Assembly (NCBI GenBank): GCA_900314795.1
Contig: OMWP01000009.1
Coordinates: 76,268-108,715 of the forward strand
Direction: 5' to 3'
From: an uncultured Eubacteriales bacterium
GTDB lineage: Bacteria > Bacillota > Clostridia > Oscillospirales > Acutalibacteraceae
Length of the DNA stretch: 32,448 nucleotides
Shown in pieces: positions 15,238 through 23,114 of this stretch. Both the position numbers and the translations under genes were made by a program. The notes beneath the pieces are model-generated. The model saw only the letters and a program-made list of their open reading frames with translations, made no database searches and was not told the DNA's origin. Positions within the stretch are counted from its first letter, which is position 1; every line of letters starts with the position of its first letter.

Positions 15238-16938
15238 ATGACAATGAAAATAAAGAGAATACTATCAGGCTTATTATGCGGCGTCATTCTTCTCTCACTG
15301 CTGACAGCCTGTTCCGATCATGCAAAAAGCACTCCTGACTCGAAAGCGGAGCTGATGCATGATTTTGTTGTCAGAGCGCCGAAGAAAACCACGGAGCTGA
15401 CAGCGACGTTCTTGAATACGGGCAACGGAAATACCGTCGATATTGCAATGGAAAAGGACAGCGAGGATGACAGCAGTACCGTCTTCCGCTGTGAAGCGGA
15501 CGTCAACCTCTACAACATGGTGCACGTGACCTATCAAGATGAATCGAGCATGGACGTCGCATTCAACAGCTTAGTCAGCGGATGGAATTATACAGGCAAG
15601 GATTTTCTGCCGTATACACAAGGCAAAACCCCGAGTTATGATCCGAAATTCGAGACTAAAGAATTTCAGTTTGACGGACGGGACAAGCTCGTCTATATCT
15701 GGACGCCCGAGGATTACGACGCAAAGTCGGCTGAGAAGTACTCCGTCATCTATCTGTTTGACGGTCAAAGCGTGCTTGCGACAGGCAAGGACCGCGGCAT
15801 GGACAACGATCTTGTCTGCTGGAATGCTGCCGAGCATATCGAGAGCATGATGGCGACAACCGAGCATAAAGCGATCGTGGTCGGCATCGAGAACAACGAC
15901 GTTTACCGATGGGACGAGCTGGTTCCCGATCTCGGTGAGATCAATATGGAAGAATCCCCCGAAAATGCCAAAGCGGAAGATCTGACGAAAAAGCGCGGCA
16001 CAGCCTTTGCGGACTTTCTCATCGATACCGTCATGCCGTATGTGAACCAAAGCTACAACGTCTATACTGACGCAAAGCACACAGCACTGGCAGGCGCATC
16101 CTTAGGCGGTCTCGAGACCTTCTATACCGTTCTGTCCCATCCCGACAAGTTCGGTACGGGCGGCGTGATGTCAGCGACCTTTGATATGTATGCCGATAAG
16201 GAATGGACAGCGTTTTTGAAGGATAAAATGAAGATGAAAAACGCGCCGTTTCTGTACTTTTACGCAGGCAGCTATATGGGCGACAACGGCGATGTATCTC
16301 AGTCCATGTATAATAAGCTGATCGAGGACGGCTACGCAAAGGACAAGCTCGTGTTCAGTAAATATGAACCCGGTGAGCACCTGATCGAATATTGGAGAAA
16401 TATCTTTCCCGAGTTCTTAGAAGCGGTTTTCACGCAGAATGTCTCCGCGCTCGATTTCGCCGTTCCCGTTGAGTATGAGGATAAAAGCGATCCTCTGGAA
16501 AAGCTCCTCGACGATCTGGAGCTTGATCCTAACGATATCGAGCCCGGCTATGTCTACTACGACAACAGTGAAACAAAGTGGGATAAGGTCTATGCCTACT
16601 GGTGGGGCGGAATGGCATTCGACAGCTTCACCAAAGAGCCCTATTATTTTGCCGAATGGCCCGGCTTCCCAATGGAACAGATCGGAGATACCGACATCTA
16701 TCGCGTCAAAGCTCCGTGGGGCAATCAGGGAATCATCTTTGACTCAGGTGTGACCGACAGAGAGGTCGCCGAGGGCAAAGCGGCGTTCCAGACGACCGAT
16801 ATCCAGTATAACAACGACCTGATCGGGAAGCTCTACGAGATCGATCTGTCGGTCGAGCCGAAAGCTGACCCGGGGAACATGAAATCAAAGTTGAGATATC
16901 CTGCCGGAAACTGGTCTGATTATTCACCGAAACAATAA
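15238..16938 (+). CDS. lipoprotein esterase (esterase D/Fes-like) with C-terminal CBM26-like module
   Basis: A 566-aa lipoprotein (lipobox LLTAC, Cys25). Residues about 45-125 form a beta-sandwich-like N-terminal segment. About 140-400 is a PF00756-type esterase with Ser288 in GASLGG and His381 in EPGEHLIEYW; an Asp near 349-352 may complete the triad. About 436-530 has the starch-binding CBM26 look: VYYDNSETKWDKVYAYWWGG, EWPGFPM, then WGNQGIIFDSG..QTTDIQY. It would hydrolyse an ester on or near starch at the cell surface. The ATG at 15238 (AAAGGA 4 nt before) is chosen; a second ATG at 15244 is possible. It is the last gene before a terminator. Confidence 0.83.
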   Translation: MTMKIKRILSGLLCGVILLSLLTACSDHAKSTPDSKAELMHDFVVRAPKKTTELTATFLNTGNGNTVDIAMEKDSEDDSSTVFRCEADVNLYNMVHVTYQDESSMDVAFNSLVSGWNYTGKDFLPYTQGKTPSYDPKFETKEFQFDGRDKLVYIWTPEDYDAKSAEKYSVIYLFDGQSVLATGKDRGMDNDLVCWNAAEHIESMMATTEHKAIVVGIENNDVYRWDELVPDLGEINMEESPENAKAEDLTKKRGTAFADFLIDTVMPYVNQSYNVYTDAKHTALAGASLGGLETFYTVLSHPDKFGTGGVMSATFDMYADKEWTAFLKDKMKMKNAPFLYFYAGSYMGDNGDVSQSMYNKLIEDGYAKDKLVFSKYEPGEHLIEYWRNIFPEFLEAVFTQNVSALDFAVPVEYEDKSDPLEKLLDDLELDPNDIEPGYVYYDNSETKWDKVYAYWWGGMAFDSFTKEPYYFAEWPGFPMEQIGDTDIYRVKAPWGNQGIIFDSGVTDREVAEGKAAFQTTDIQYNNDLIGKLYEIDLSVEPKADPGNMKSKLRYPAGNWSDYSPKQ

Positions 16939-16958
16939 CAGTCAATGATTGATATCGA

Positions 16959-16992
16959 AAAAGCTGCCTTGGATTTCAAGACAGCTTTTCTT
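16959..16992. terminator. bidirectional terminator ending the lipoprotein operon
   Basis: AAAAGCTG (16959-16966) with CAGCTTTT (16982-16989) plus an inner CTT/AAG. The A-rich left arm and U-rich right arm serve both the lipoprotein operon (+) and the long minus-strand operon that ends at 17028. Confidence 0.8.
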
Positions 16993-17027
16993 CGTTTATT
17001 CCGTTTTCATTGATTCATCGTGCTGTT

Positions 17028-17714
17028 TTATCGAATCGTTCCGTTCACGATGGCGGCGTACTGATCCTCGGGGATCATCGGCGAGGTGATCGCTTGCATC
17101 ACATCGTCACTGATGGTGTAGCTCTCGGCAAACTGCCTTCCGGCTTCTTTGATCTTCTTCAGGCGCGGTTCAGTGACGGCTACCGCTTCCGGCGCATTGA
17201 ACATCGGGCTTTCGGGGACAGTGATGATGGTATGGTTGTTGGGGAAGCATAACTTGAACTGACTGATCGCAGGCTCAAAATTATGCGTGCTGTTCGGGAA
17301 GCCGCAGCCACAGATCATCACATAGCGCAGGTGCGTAAAGTCACGCTGACCGACATGCTCATAGCGGTCGCCGACCTTGTGCATCGCCATACTGCTCAGC
17401 GGCAGGGTGCGGTCAAGGAGCGTCTTGAGTGGCGCGGGCATCCCGTAGCAATACAGCGGATAGCTCCAGATCAGCAGGTCGCTGTTAAGGATCTCTTCCA
17501 ATATCCCGCGCATATCGTCACGATGGACGCACTCACCGCCGTTTCGCATACATGAGAAGCATCCTGTACAGTATTCGATGTGCTGATCCACTGCGTGGAT
17601 GACGCGCACGTCATTTTCTGCCGCCGCGTTCATTCCCTCCAAAAACGCATGGGTGATGTGCATGGTATCGCTTTTTTCTCTCTTCGGACTTCCGTTGATG
17701 ACCAAAATTTTCAC
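17028..17714 (-). CDS. flavodoxin-fold NAD(P)H-dependent FMN oxidoreductase
   Basis: A 228-aa protein of the NADPH-dependent FMN reductase/flavodoxin_2 superfamily. Evidence is the FMN phosphate loop INGSPKREKSDTMHI (6-20), the cysteine cluster CTGCFSCMRNGGEC (about 49-62) typical of clostridial IsfC-like flavoproteins, and SYPLYCYGMPAPLKTLLDR (84-102), the flavin-ring loop. It likely reduces quinones, nitro compounds or other xenobiotics with NAD(P)H. It is the last gene of the minus-strand run, starting 3 bp after the methyltransferase stop. A second flavoprotein of similar type is encoded upstream at 23095-23814. Confidence 0.85.
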   Translation of the reverse strand: MKILVINGSPKREKSDTMHITHAFLEGMNAAAENDVRVIHAVDQHIEYCTGCFSCMRNGGECVHRDDMRGILEEILNSDLLIWSYPLYCYGMPAPLKTLLDRTLPLSSMAMHKVGDRYEHVGQRDFTHLRYVMICGCGFPNSTHNFEPAISQFKLCFPNNHTIITVPESPMFNAPEAVAVTEPRLKKIKEAGRQFAESYTISDDVMQAITSPMIPEDQYAAIVNGTIR

Positions 17715-17717
17715 AGC

Positions 17718-18437
17718 TTATCCCCTCTTTCTCAATACGATCTTGATGAAATTCAGATAGTTTCCGCAGCCTGCTTCCATTGCCCTGCGGTCGCCGACGG
17801 CATAGTCGTTCTCCTGTTTGAGCCAGTCTGCCCAGACCTCGGCGTTTGATTCCATCTCGGATATTTCCAGCACCTGAGCGCCTTTACACCCTTCGACGAT
17901 ATTCTTCCAATAGGAAACGTCGTGCAGATAATCGAGCTGATCGGGCGTCCATGAGAGCAGCAGCTCCGCCGGCAGATTATCGTGACAGTCCTTTTTCATC
18001 CCCGGGACGGTGATATAAATGGTGCCGCCCGGCTTCACAAACGGCAACAGCTTGCTGTCGAGATAGGCGGGATCACGTCCGAAATAGTTGTACGAATCCG
18101 TCGACACGACCGCGTCGAAGAATTCCTGCTCAAACGGCAGATATTCGGCGTCCGCCTTGACGGGGATGATCTGCGCTTCACTCAGCCCCATCGAGGCAAA
18201 GAACCGACGGTTCTCCTCGGGATCGCTCCACAAATCGGCGGCATAGACCGTAAAGCCGTATTCCTTCACCAGAAACACGCTCGTCAATCCCTGACCGCTG
18301 CCGAGGTCGCAGACGGTCGCGCCTTGGGGGATTTGATGATTTGTCAAGAGCTCCTCTTCGAGCTTGATGGGGTTCGGTCCCATGATCTTTGCCATCAATT
18401 CGTCGGTCATATATTTTTCACTCAGCGGGTAATGCAT
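17718..18437 (-). CDS. SAM-dependent methyltransferase
   Basis: A 239-aa class I methyltransferase. The SAM motif I is VCDLGSGQGL (42-51), the acidic end of strand 2 is YAADLW, and the motif IV region is FFDAVVSTDSYNYFG. Overall it resembles cyclopropane-fatty-acid-synthase-like or UbiE-like small-molecule enzymes. The start at 18437 has a full AAGGAGG 5 nt upstream and lies 16 nt inside the end of the XRE-membrane gene; longer readings have no ribosome binding site. The substrate is unknown. The operon context suggests modification of a drug or lipid, which is inference only. Confidence 0.85.
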   Translation of the reverse strand: MHYPLSEKYMTDELMAKIMGPNPIKLEEELLTNHQIPQGATVCDLGSGQGLTSVFLVKEYGFTVYAADLWSDPEENRRFFASMGLSEAQIIPVKADAEYLPFEQEFFDAVVSTDSYNYFGRDPAYLDSKLLPFVKPGGTIYITVPGMKKDCHDNLPAELLLSWTPDQLDYLHDVSYWKNIVEGCKGAQVLEISEMESNAEVWADWLKQENDYAVGDRRAMEAGCGNYLNFIKIVLRKRG

Positions 18438-19036
18438 GTTTTCCTCCTTATAAAAATCCAGCCCTTGATGATCAAAATCGCAAAGCAGAATACGCCTGCA
18501 TAGGGCTGTCGGGTGATCATAAACAGCAGGCACGCGATCACAGATAAAGCGAGCCCTGTTATCAATCGATGCTTGCTCCACAACGGATTATCCAATCGGC
18601 TGATGATCAGTCCGCAGACGCCGTTCAGTACGGTCAGGCTGATGACAACAGCATAGATGATCTTGATCCAATGCGGTGTATCGGTAAGAGAAAAGAATGA
18701 CACCGATCGCTTGTCCGCGCCGTTGCCGAAAACGGGGATGAACAGCAGTAAAGCCGTGAACACATCCATCACATGGCATAACAGTGAGGTGTATTGTCCG
18801 ATCAGTTCCTGCTTTTCTTCCTCTGCCGCGGTGATGATCTCGTCCGTAGACAATAGCTCGTCAACAGTCACGGAGAAGAATTCGGCAAGCGCCTTGAGCG
18901 AGTCGATATTCGGGTAACCTCTGCCTGACTCCCATTTTGACACGGCGGTTCTGGACACAAAGATCGCCTGCGCCAGCTCCTCCTGCGTCAGTCCTTTCCT
19001 TTTTCTTAATTGCTGTAGTTTTTCACTAAACTCCAT
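18422..19036 (-). CDS. XRE regulator fused to a membrane domain
   Basis: A 204-aa protein. The N-terminal XRE HTH (about 5-62) reads LRKRKGLTQEELAQAIFVSRTAVSKWESGRGYPN. A linker is followed by four likely membrane helices: around LLLFIPVFG, IIYAVVISLTVLNGVCGLII, LITGLALSVIACLLFMI and VFCFAILIIKGWIFI. This HTH-plus-membrane design is common in Firmicutes as a possible membrane-stress sensor. It overlaps the PAP2 gene upstream by 11 nt and the methyltransferase gene downstream by 16 nt, so the three are translationally linked. Confidence 0.85.
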   Translation of the reverse strand: MEFSEKLQQLRKRKGLTQEELAQAIFVSRTAVSKWESGRGYPNIDSLKALAEFFSVTVDELLSTDEIITAAEEEKQELIGQYTSLLCHVMDVFTALLLFIPVFGNGADKRSVSFFSLTDTPHWIKIIYAVVISLTVLNGVCGLIISRLDNPLWSKHRLITGLALSVIACLLFMITRQPYAGVFCFAILIIKGWIFIRRKTCITR

Positions 19037-19685
19037 TTTTGTTCCCCATATCTGTTGCGGCTACCGCACTTTGGTAGAGCTTGAATAAGCCGAAGCTCAG
19101 CAGGACAGCGCCGATGATATCCGTTGCCCAGTGAACGCCAGAGATCAGTCTGCCGATCACCATCAACATTGAGAAGATCACAGCAAAGCCAATGATACCA
19201 TTTCGGATGGTTTTGTGATGACTTCTTCGTTTTATCTGAAGTGTAAGCGTCGGCATAACGGACAACACCAAGAGTGTTGTCGAGGACGGATAGGACGCTT
19301 CCAAGCATCCGTCGATCAGGATCGGGCGGTAATTGATCGGCACCATCTCAAAGAAAAGATAGCCGAAAATCACCAGAATGTAATAGCCGCCCAACAGCAA
19401 GATGTCCCTATCGACCTTGAACAGGCTTCTTCTTTTGATGAGCTGACAGAGTCCCAAACAGCCAAAGCACAGGCATACGGCGATCGGCACTAGTCCGAGC
19501 CAGTCTGTGACGGTATACAGCGTCATATGCACGCCTGTCAGTTGATGGAACCATGTGTTGAAGGTGGCAAGCCCCACTCTCGACCTGTTCGGTCCCACTG
19601 CCTGCACATCGACGAACAGGATCAATATCGTCCATATGACAAATGCAATCAATGATCCGATACCCAACGTCAATTTCCTTTTCAA
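19026..19685 (-). CDS. PAP2-family membrane protein with altered catalytic motif
   Basis: A 219-aa membrane protein, proposed TTG start at 19685 with AAAGGA 8 nt upstream; the reading frame stays open to 19838, but the upstream part is repeat palindromes. It has about six hydrophobic segments. The PAP2 phosphatase motifs are partly kept: NYRP (118-121), and R179..SGVH185WATD189. The central motif, normally PSGH, reads PSST (133-136), so the catalytic His is absent. It may be a non-catalytic or altered lipid-binding relative rather than an active lipid phosphatase. It overlaps the downstream XRE-membrane gene. Confidence 0.75.
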   Translation of the reverse strand: MKRKLTLGIGSLIAFVIWTILILFVDVQAVGPNRSRVGLATFNTWFHQLTGVHMTLYTVTDWLGLVPIAVCLCFGCLGLCQLIKRRSLFKVDRDILLLGGYYILVIFGYLFFEMVPINYRPILIDGCLEASYPSSTTLLVLSVMPTLTLQIKRRSHHKTIRNGIIGFAVIFSMLMVIGRLISGVHWATDIIGAVLLSFGLFKLYQSAVAATDMGNKNGV

Positions 19686-19755
19686 ATCATTCAGTCCTTT
19701 CAAAAGGTCTGATTTGAAAGTATCACAGGAGAGAGAAAAAGGGAAGAAACGCACC

Positions 19756-19817
19756 GTCACACAGGGTGACACGAATCGTGTCATGCGGGTCATGATGCGG
19801 ACGAGCAGTGCTCGTCC
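19756..19817. repeat. cluster of perfect palindromes
   Basis: TGACACGAATCGTGTCA (19767-19783, 8+1+8) and GGACGAGCAGTGCTCGTCC (19799-19817, 9+1+9), plus GTCAC/GTGAC (19756-19770). They occupy the only gap of about 100 bp inside the long operon, between the broken GNAT gene and the PAP2 gene. They are REP-like, and the broken GNAT frame runs into them. Confidence 0.6.
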
Positions 19818-20002
19818 CTGCAATCCAATTTCTTCCACAAGAAGGTAAAATGCTTGTCCTTTTTGAAACCAAGTTTTTCATAAAACGTCATATCGGACAG
19901 GACATACGCTTTCCTTGCGCCGAGGTTTTTTGCGCGGTTCAACTCGATCAGAAAGTCGCAGACCGTTTCATAGTCTTTGCTGTTGTAGTTTTTGAATTTC
20001 AT
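19790..20002 (-). pseudogene. GNAT acetyltransferase remnant with internal deletion
   Basis: A 70-codon frame whose first part (MKFKNYNSKDYETVCDFLIE) looks like a GNAT N-terminus. Its second part (ARKAYVLSDMTFYEKLGFKK) looks like the C-terminal strand of a GNAT domain, with the family's FYEKLGF motif. The acetyl-CoA-binding middle (R/QxxGxG/A) is gone, so it looks like an in-frame internal deletion of over 100 codons. The last ten codons read through the palindrome at 19799-19817. It is unlikely to be an active enzyme. It sits 14 bp after the CAT-like gene in the operon. Confidence 0.65.
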
Positions 20003-20016
20003 CGTATCATCTGCTC

Positions 20017-20640
20017 TTACATCATTTCGTTCATTACATTTTGTAGCTTTTCTAAGAAACTTCCCGCGTGAGAGCCGTCCATCTGCGTGTGGTGGAATTG
20101 GAACGAGATCGGCAACTCGACCCTTAATTCTTTCTTGCGGTATCTGCCCCAGCTGATGAAGGGATTGTTGAAGATACCGCTATTCATACCGACGATGCCG
20201 TCAAGCTCAGTCTCGATAATCGCCGATGTGCCGATGACCATACTGTTGTCTGACAGATCTTTGTTATCGCAATTCTCGGCGACCCATGCGGTGTTTTCCA
20301 GATATCTTTGATTGAATGTTTCCAAATCAGCCGCGTAAGGAATATCGCAGGAATTGATCTCTCCGCGCTTGTTCTTCACAATCACGCTGACGGCAATTTT
20401 GTCGTATTGCAGCAGCTTTTCGCCGACAGGGAGCGTGTAAAACTCATCAATACCGATTGCAGCTTTAGCAATGCAAAAACAAAGCAGCATATTGTATTTC
20501 ATATTTCTTTTTCTGCTGACTGTAAGCAGATTAGTAACATCGAGCGTCTTGAAAAAAGTCACCCTCGGATTCGGCGCTTTCATCCACAGCTCATACGCTG
20601 TCGCTCTCGGACTGTCTTTCGGATCAATTTCTTTTGGCAT
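20017..20640 (-). CDS. CatA-like (chloramphenicol acetyltransferase family) acetyltransferase
   Basis: A 207-aa protein of the trimeric CAT family, which acetylates hydroxyl groups with acetyl-CoA. The catalytic motif is intact: FQFHHTQMDGSHAG, with His184 and Asp188. Earlier family features are RVTFFKTLDVT near residue 26 and YNMLLCFCIAKA near 49. Typical drug-resistance CATs are about 215 aa. This one belongs to the broader chromosomal CatA-like group, so chloramphenicol resistance should not be assumed. The AAAGGAAC ribosome binding site lies ahead of ATG 20640. It follows two GNAT genes in the operon. Confidence 0.85.
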   Translation of the reverse strand: MPKEIDPKDSPRATAYELWMKAPNPRVTFFKTLDVTNLLTVSRKRNMKYNMLLCFCIAKAAIGIDEFYTLPVGEKLLQYDKIAVSVIVKNKRGEINSCDIPYAADLETFNQRYLENTAWVAENCDNKDLSDNSMVIGTSAIIETELDGIVGMNSGIFNNPFISWGRYRKKELRVELPISFQFHHTQMDGSHAGSFLEKLQNVMNEMM

Positions 20641-20685
20641 TATGATGTTCCTTTCGTGCTTCTGCCGTCCATTTGGAGATAAAAC

Positions 20686-21156
20686 CTATCTTTGCATCTG
20701 TACGCTTTTTCTGTTCTTTTTCCGGTAAAAGACGAATCCGTCCTCAATCTTTATGATACGATAGCCTAATCTTTTGTAAAAAGCATTTGTCCGTTCATTC
20801 CAACTTGGGGTATCCAGATCAAACTCAGCAGCGCACGGAAAATTCTTTTCTATGCATTCCATCAAACGAATTCCGTAACCTTTTCTATGATAGATGCTAT
20901 CAATAAATATTCTGCCAATGTACACGCTGTTTTTGGTTTCATCCGGGAAAATAACGGCTGCACCGACCAAATCGTTTTCTATCATTGCCAGATACAAATG
21001 TCCCTCGCGTGCCATTTGTTTGTGCCATTCTACCGAATCAAATCCGGGCGGACAATCACCTTTTGCTCCGCCGACATTTACATCTGTTTCAAAAGCTCTG
21101 ACAGACATATCCACGATTTTTTCTACTTGATTTGCTTCTGCTTTGACAATAACCAT
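20686..21156 (-). CDS. GNAT-family N-acetyltransferase
   Basis: A 156-aa GNAT enzyme. Motif A is IFIDSIYHRKGYGIRLMECIE (about 82-102), with the R-K-G-Y-G acetyl-CoA phosphate loop, and the C-terminal strand has NAFYKRLGYRIIK. The small-molecule or protein substrate is unknown. GGGAG precedes the ATG. Its DNA is visibly AT-richer than genes such as metY or fumC, as is the next gene, suggesting a different origin from the housekeeping part of the window. The end is Lys/Arg-rich (RKKNRKSVQMQR). Confidence 0.85.
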   Translation of the reverse strand: MVIVKAEANQVEKIVDMSVRAFETDVNVGGAKGDCPPGFDSVEWHKQMAREGHLYLAMIENDLVGAAVIFPDETKNSVYIGRIFIDSIYHRKGYGIRLMECIEKNFPCAAEFDLDTPSWNERTNAFYKRLGYRIIKIEDGFVFYRKKNRKSVQMQR

Positions 21157-21174
21157 CTCACTTCTCCCAACTGA

Positions 21175-21732
21175 CTATTCGATCGTCCAATATCCGTCAT
21201 AGGCATAACCGGTTTTTCCAATCAGCAGATGTTCTGATTTTGTAAAGCCGACTTTTTGGATCGCTTTGATTCTTTCTACGGCGTATATCGGAACTTTTGT
21301 CAGAACACCTTGACAGCCTATCATTTCATCAAGTTTTGGTGTAATAAGCGAAAAAAGATCATATAATACATTTTCTTCTTCATAGTCGCTTCTCACATCG
21401 ACTCTTAGAATCCCCATATTGTTAAATGCGTCATCCGACACTCTTTTGCAACATTCAACCGTTCCGATAACACTTGCTGTTGCTTTATCAACAATCGAAA
21501 GTCTCGCAAACCAACCGTTTTCATAGGACATACGCCAAAAGGCGATCGCCTCCGCCATTCTTTCTTTTGTCGGATAGTAGAAATTATCACCGTCACAATT
21601 ATCACTGTTAAAGAACGGCAGCGCGTTTTTATCGCTGTATACTGCTAACAAATCATCACAATCATAATCTTCAAATAATCTGAGTATAAATCTTTCACTT
21701 TCCAATGTCGGACAGGTTTCATAAATATTCAT
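21175..21732 (-). CDS. GNAT-family N-acetyltransferase (RimJ/RimL-like)
   Basis: A 185-aa protein beginning LESERFILRLFEDYDCDDLLAVYSD, the typical opening of RimJ/RimL-type GNATs (L.T.RL.LR). Later, VIGTVECC and GILRVDVRSDYEEENVLYDLF occupy the motif A region, although the acetyl-CoA loop is not a clean QxxGxG, and VGFTKSEHLL is the C-terminal strand. The weak loop means activity is not certain. GAGGT lies 5 nt before ATG. It is AT-rich like its neighbour and separated from it by 18 bp. Confidence 0.75.
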   Translation of the reverse strand: MNIYETCPTLESERFILRLFEDYDCDDLLAVYSDKNALPFFNSDNCDGDNFYYPTKERMAEAIAFWRMSYENGWFARLSIVDKATASVIGTVECCKRVSDDAFNNMGILRVDVRSDYEEENVLYDLFSLITPKLDEMIGCQGVLTKVPIYAVERIKAIQKVGFTKSEHLLIGKTGYAYDGYWTIE

Positions 21733-21753
21733 AAGGTACCTCTAAATTTTGAT

Positions 21754-22260
21754 TTATATTACTAATACGGTATAGCTTTCCATGATCGCCGCGACTGTTG
21801 CGACTGCGCAGACAAAAACGGCGGTGTATCGTATGTTGATGATCGTCAGTGTAAAAGGCAGGATAAACACCAACGCTCCCGTGACCTTATTGATAACGGA
21901 ATGAACCGCTGTCAGCGTGTGATTGCGGACGAATCCGATTACGATATTGACGAGCTTGATCAGCGCGATCACGCCGATCCACACGATTATCCACACAGGT
22001 AGCGCAAGGATTGGCATGAGCTTAATCAATACGACCGCGGCAAAAACGATATCGGCAAGGGTGTCAAGCTTCGCGCCGAATTTTGTTGCGGTATTCGTTT
22101 TCCGCGCGATCCATCCGTCAAAGATATCGGATAATCCTGCGGCTGTGTAAAGCGCATAGAACGGCAGCGACAGCGGCATAAAGAACAGCAGCGCAAGACT
22201 GCACAATATCCTGATGATTGTTATGAAGTTCGCCGCATTACCAATAATTATTCTGCTCAC
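21754..22260 (-). CDS. CDP-alcohol phosphatidyltransferase family protein
   Basis: A 168-aa integral membrane enzyme. The full family signature DG(x2)AR(x8)G(x3)D(x3)D is present: Asp48-Gly49, Ala52-Arg53, Gly62, Asp66, Asp70. It transfers a phosphatidyl group from CDP-diacylglycerol to an alcohol such as glycerol-3-phosphate, or acts on a related CDP-alcohol. About five or six hydrophobic segments follow. At 168 aa it is slightly shorter than housekeeping PgsA. Being embedded in an accessory operon, it is more likely a paralogue that alters lipids. It starts 1 bp after the YjdF stop. Confidence 0.88.
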   Translation of the reverse strand: MSRIIIGNAANFITIIRILCSLALLFFMPLSLPFYALYTAAGLSDIFDGWIARKTNTATKFGAKLDTLADIVFAAVVLIKLMPILALPVWIIVWIGVIALIKLVNIVIGFVRNHTLTAVHSVINKVTGALVFILPFTLTIINIRYTAVFVCAVATVAAIMESYTVLVI

Positions 22261-22261
22261 G

Positions 22262-22675
22262 CTAATGTCCTCTGTGTTTTTCTTTACGCTTCTGCTGTTT
22301 CAACTCGAACAACCGCCGCTTTTCGGCTTCTTTTTGCTCGCGGGATCGCTGCTTGCGTTCAAGCTTGTTTTCTTCATACTGCTTTTGGAGTGCCTGCTGC
22401 GACTTGGTGCCGACGCCCGATTTTTCGAGCTGCTTCTGCGCGTTTCGCTGACGGCGTTTCGGGTTATCCGCCTTATGCTTGATCTCTGTTCTGACAGGAT
22501 GGCTGAATCGCAGGTGATTGAAATATTTTAGGATAAAGGCGTAGATCTCCGCATCGGTCGGCTCGGCTCCGAATACTACTTTGCAAGCAGAAAGCTTATC
22601 GCCGTCCAACTCCTCGAACACGCCCACCCAAAACGGCTCGTCAAAAAAGATCGTCAGCTTTGATTCCAATAACAT
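22262..22675 (-). CDS. yjdF: YjdF family protein (DUF2992)
   Basis: A 137-aa protein with the YjdF pattern: LTIFFDEPFWVGVFEE at the start, CKVVFGAEPTDAEIYAFIL (31-49), NPKRRQRNAQKQ, and a very basic Lys/Arg/Gln-rich tail. In other Firmicutes, yjdF is the main gene controlled by the yjdF riboswitch, which binds azaaromatic compounds; its biochemical role is not known. Here it sits inside an operon with only 19 bp to the preceding GNAT gene, so there is no room for its own riboswitch. Control must come from the operon promoter or read-through. Confidence 0.85.
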   Translation of the reverse strand: MLLESKLTIFFDEPFWVGVFEELDGDKLSACKVVFGAEPTDAEIYAFILKYFNHLRFSHPVRTEIKHKADNPKRRQRNAQKQLEKSGVGTKSQQALQKQYEENKLERKQRSREQKEAEKRRLFELKQQKRKEKHRGH

Positions 22676-22694
22676 TCTGTATCACTGTGTTTTT

Positions 22695-23114
22695 TCATTT
22701 ATTCCGTATCATCTTGAACATGCCCGGTCCGTCCCACGCGCAGGGGCGTTCCTCAAAGCCGTGTTTTTGATAGAACCCGACCGCTTCCTTAGAGCTGATC
22801 AGCTCCAGACTGACCGCCCAATCACGGGCGATGTTTTCTTTGATATAATCTTCCAAGGCATGAAGCAGCAATGCGCCCACACCCTTTGATTGATATTCCG
22901 ATATAACGGCGAAATCCTTGATGTAGAACGACATCCCGCCGTCGCCGATCAGCCGCACCATGCCGACGGGGGTAGTTTCATCGTAAGCGGTAAAGGTCGC
23001 GAGAGTGTTCTCCAACGCCTTTTGCACCTGCTCGATCCCGGGCGGTTCCCAACCGACGGAAGTGTAGAGCCGCAGGAATAATTCAGCTGATAATTCATTT
23101 GTTTTTACTGTCAT
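22695..23114 (-). CDS. GNAT-family N-acetyltransferase
   Basis: A 139-aa GNAT. Motif A is AVISEYQSKGVGALLLHALEDYI, with the QSKGVG acetyl-CoA loop, and the C-terminal strand is EAVGFYQKHGFEERP. It ends with the CAWDGPGMFKMIR pattern seen in small bacterial GNATs. ATG at 23114 is preferred over a GTG at 23123, because AGGTG lies 6 nt upstream of it. It overlaps the preceding flavoprotein gene by 20 nt. The acceptor substrate is not known. Confidence 0.87.
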   Translation of the reverse strand: MTVKTNELSAELFLRLYTSVGWEPPGIEQVQKALENTLATFTAYDETTPVGMVRLIGDGGMSFYIKDFAVISEYQSKGVGALLLHALEDYIKENIARDWAVSLELISSKEAVGFYQKHGFEERPCAWDGPGMFKMIRNK

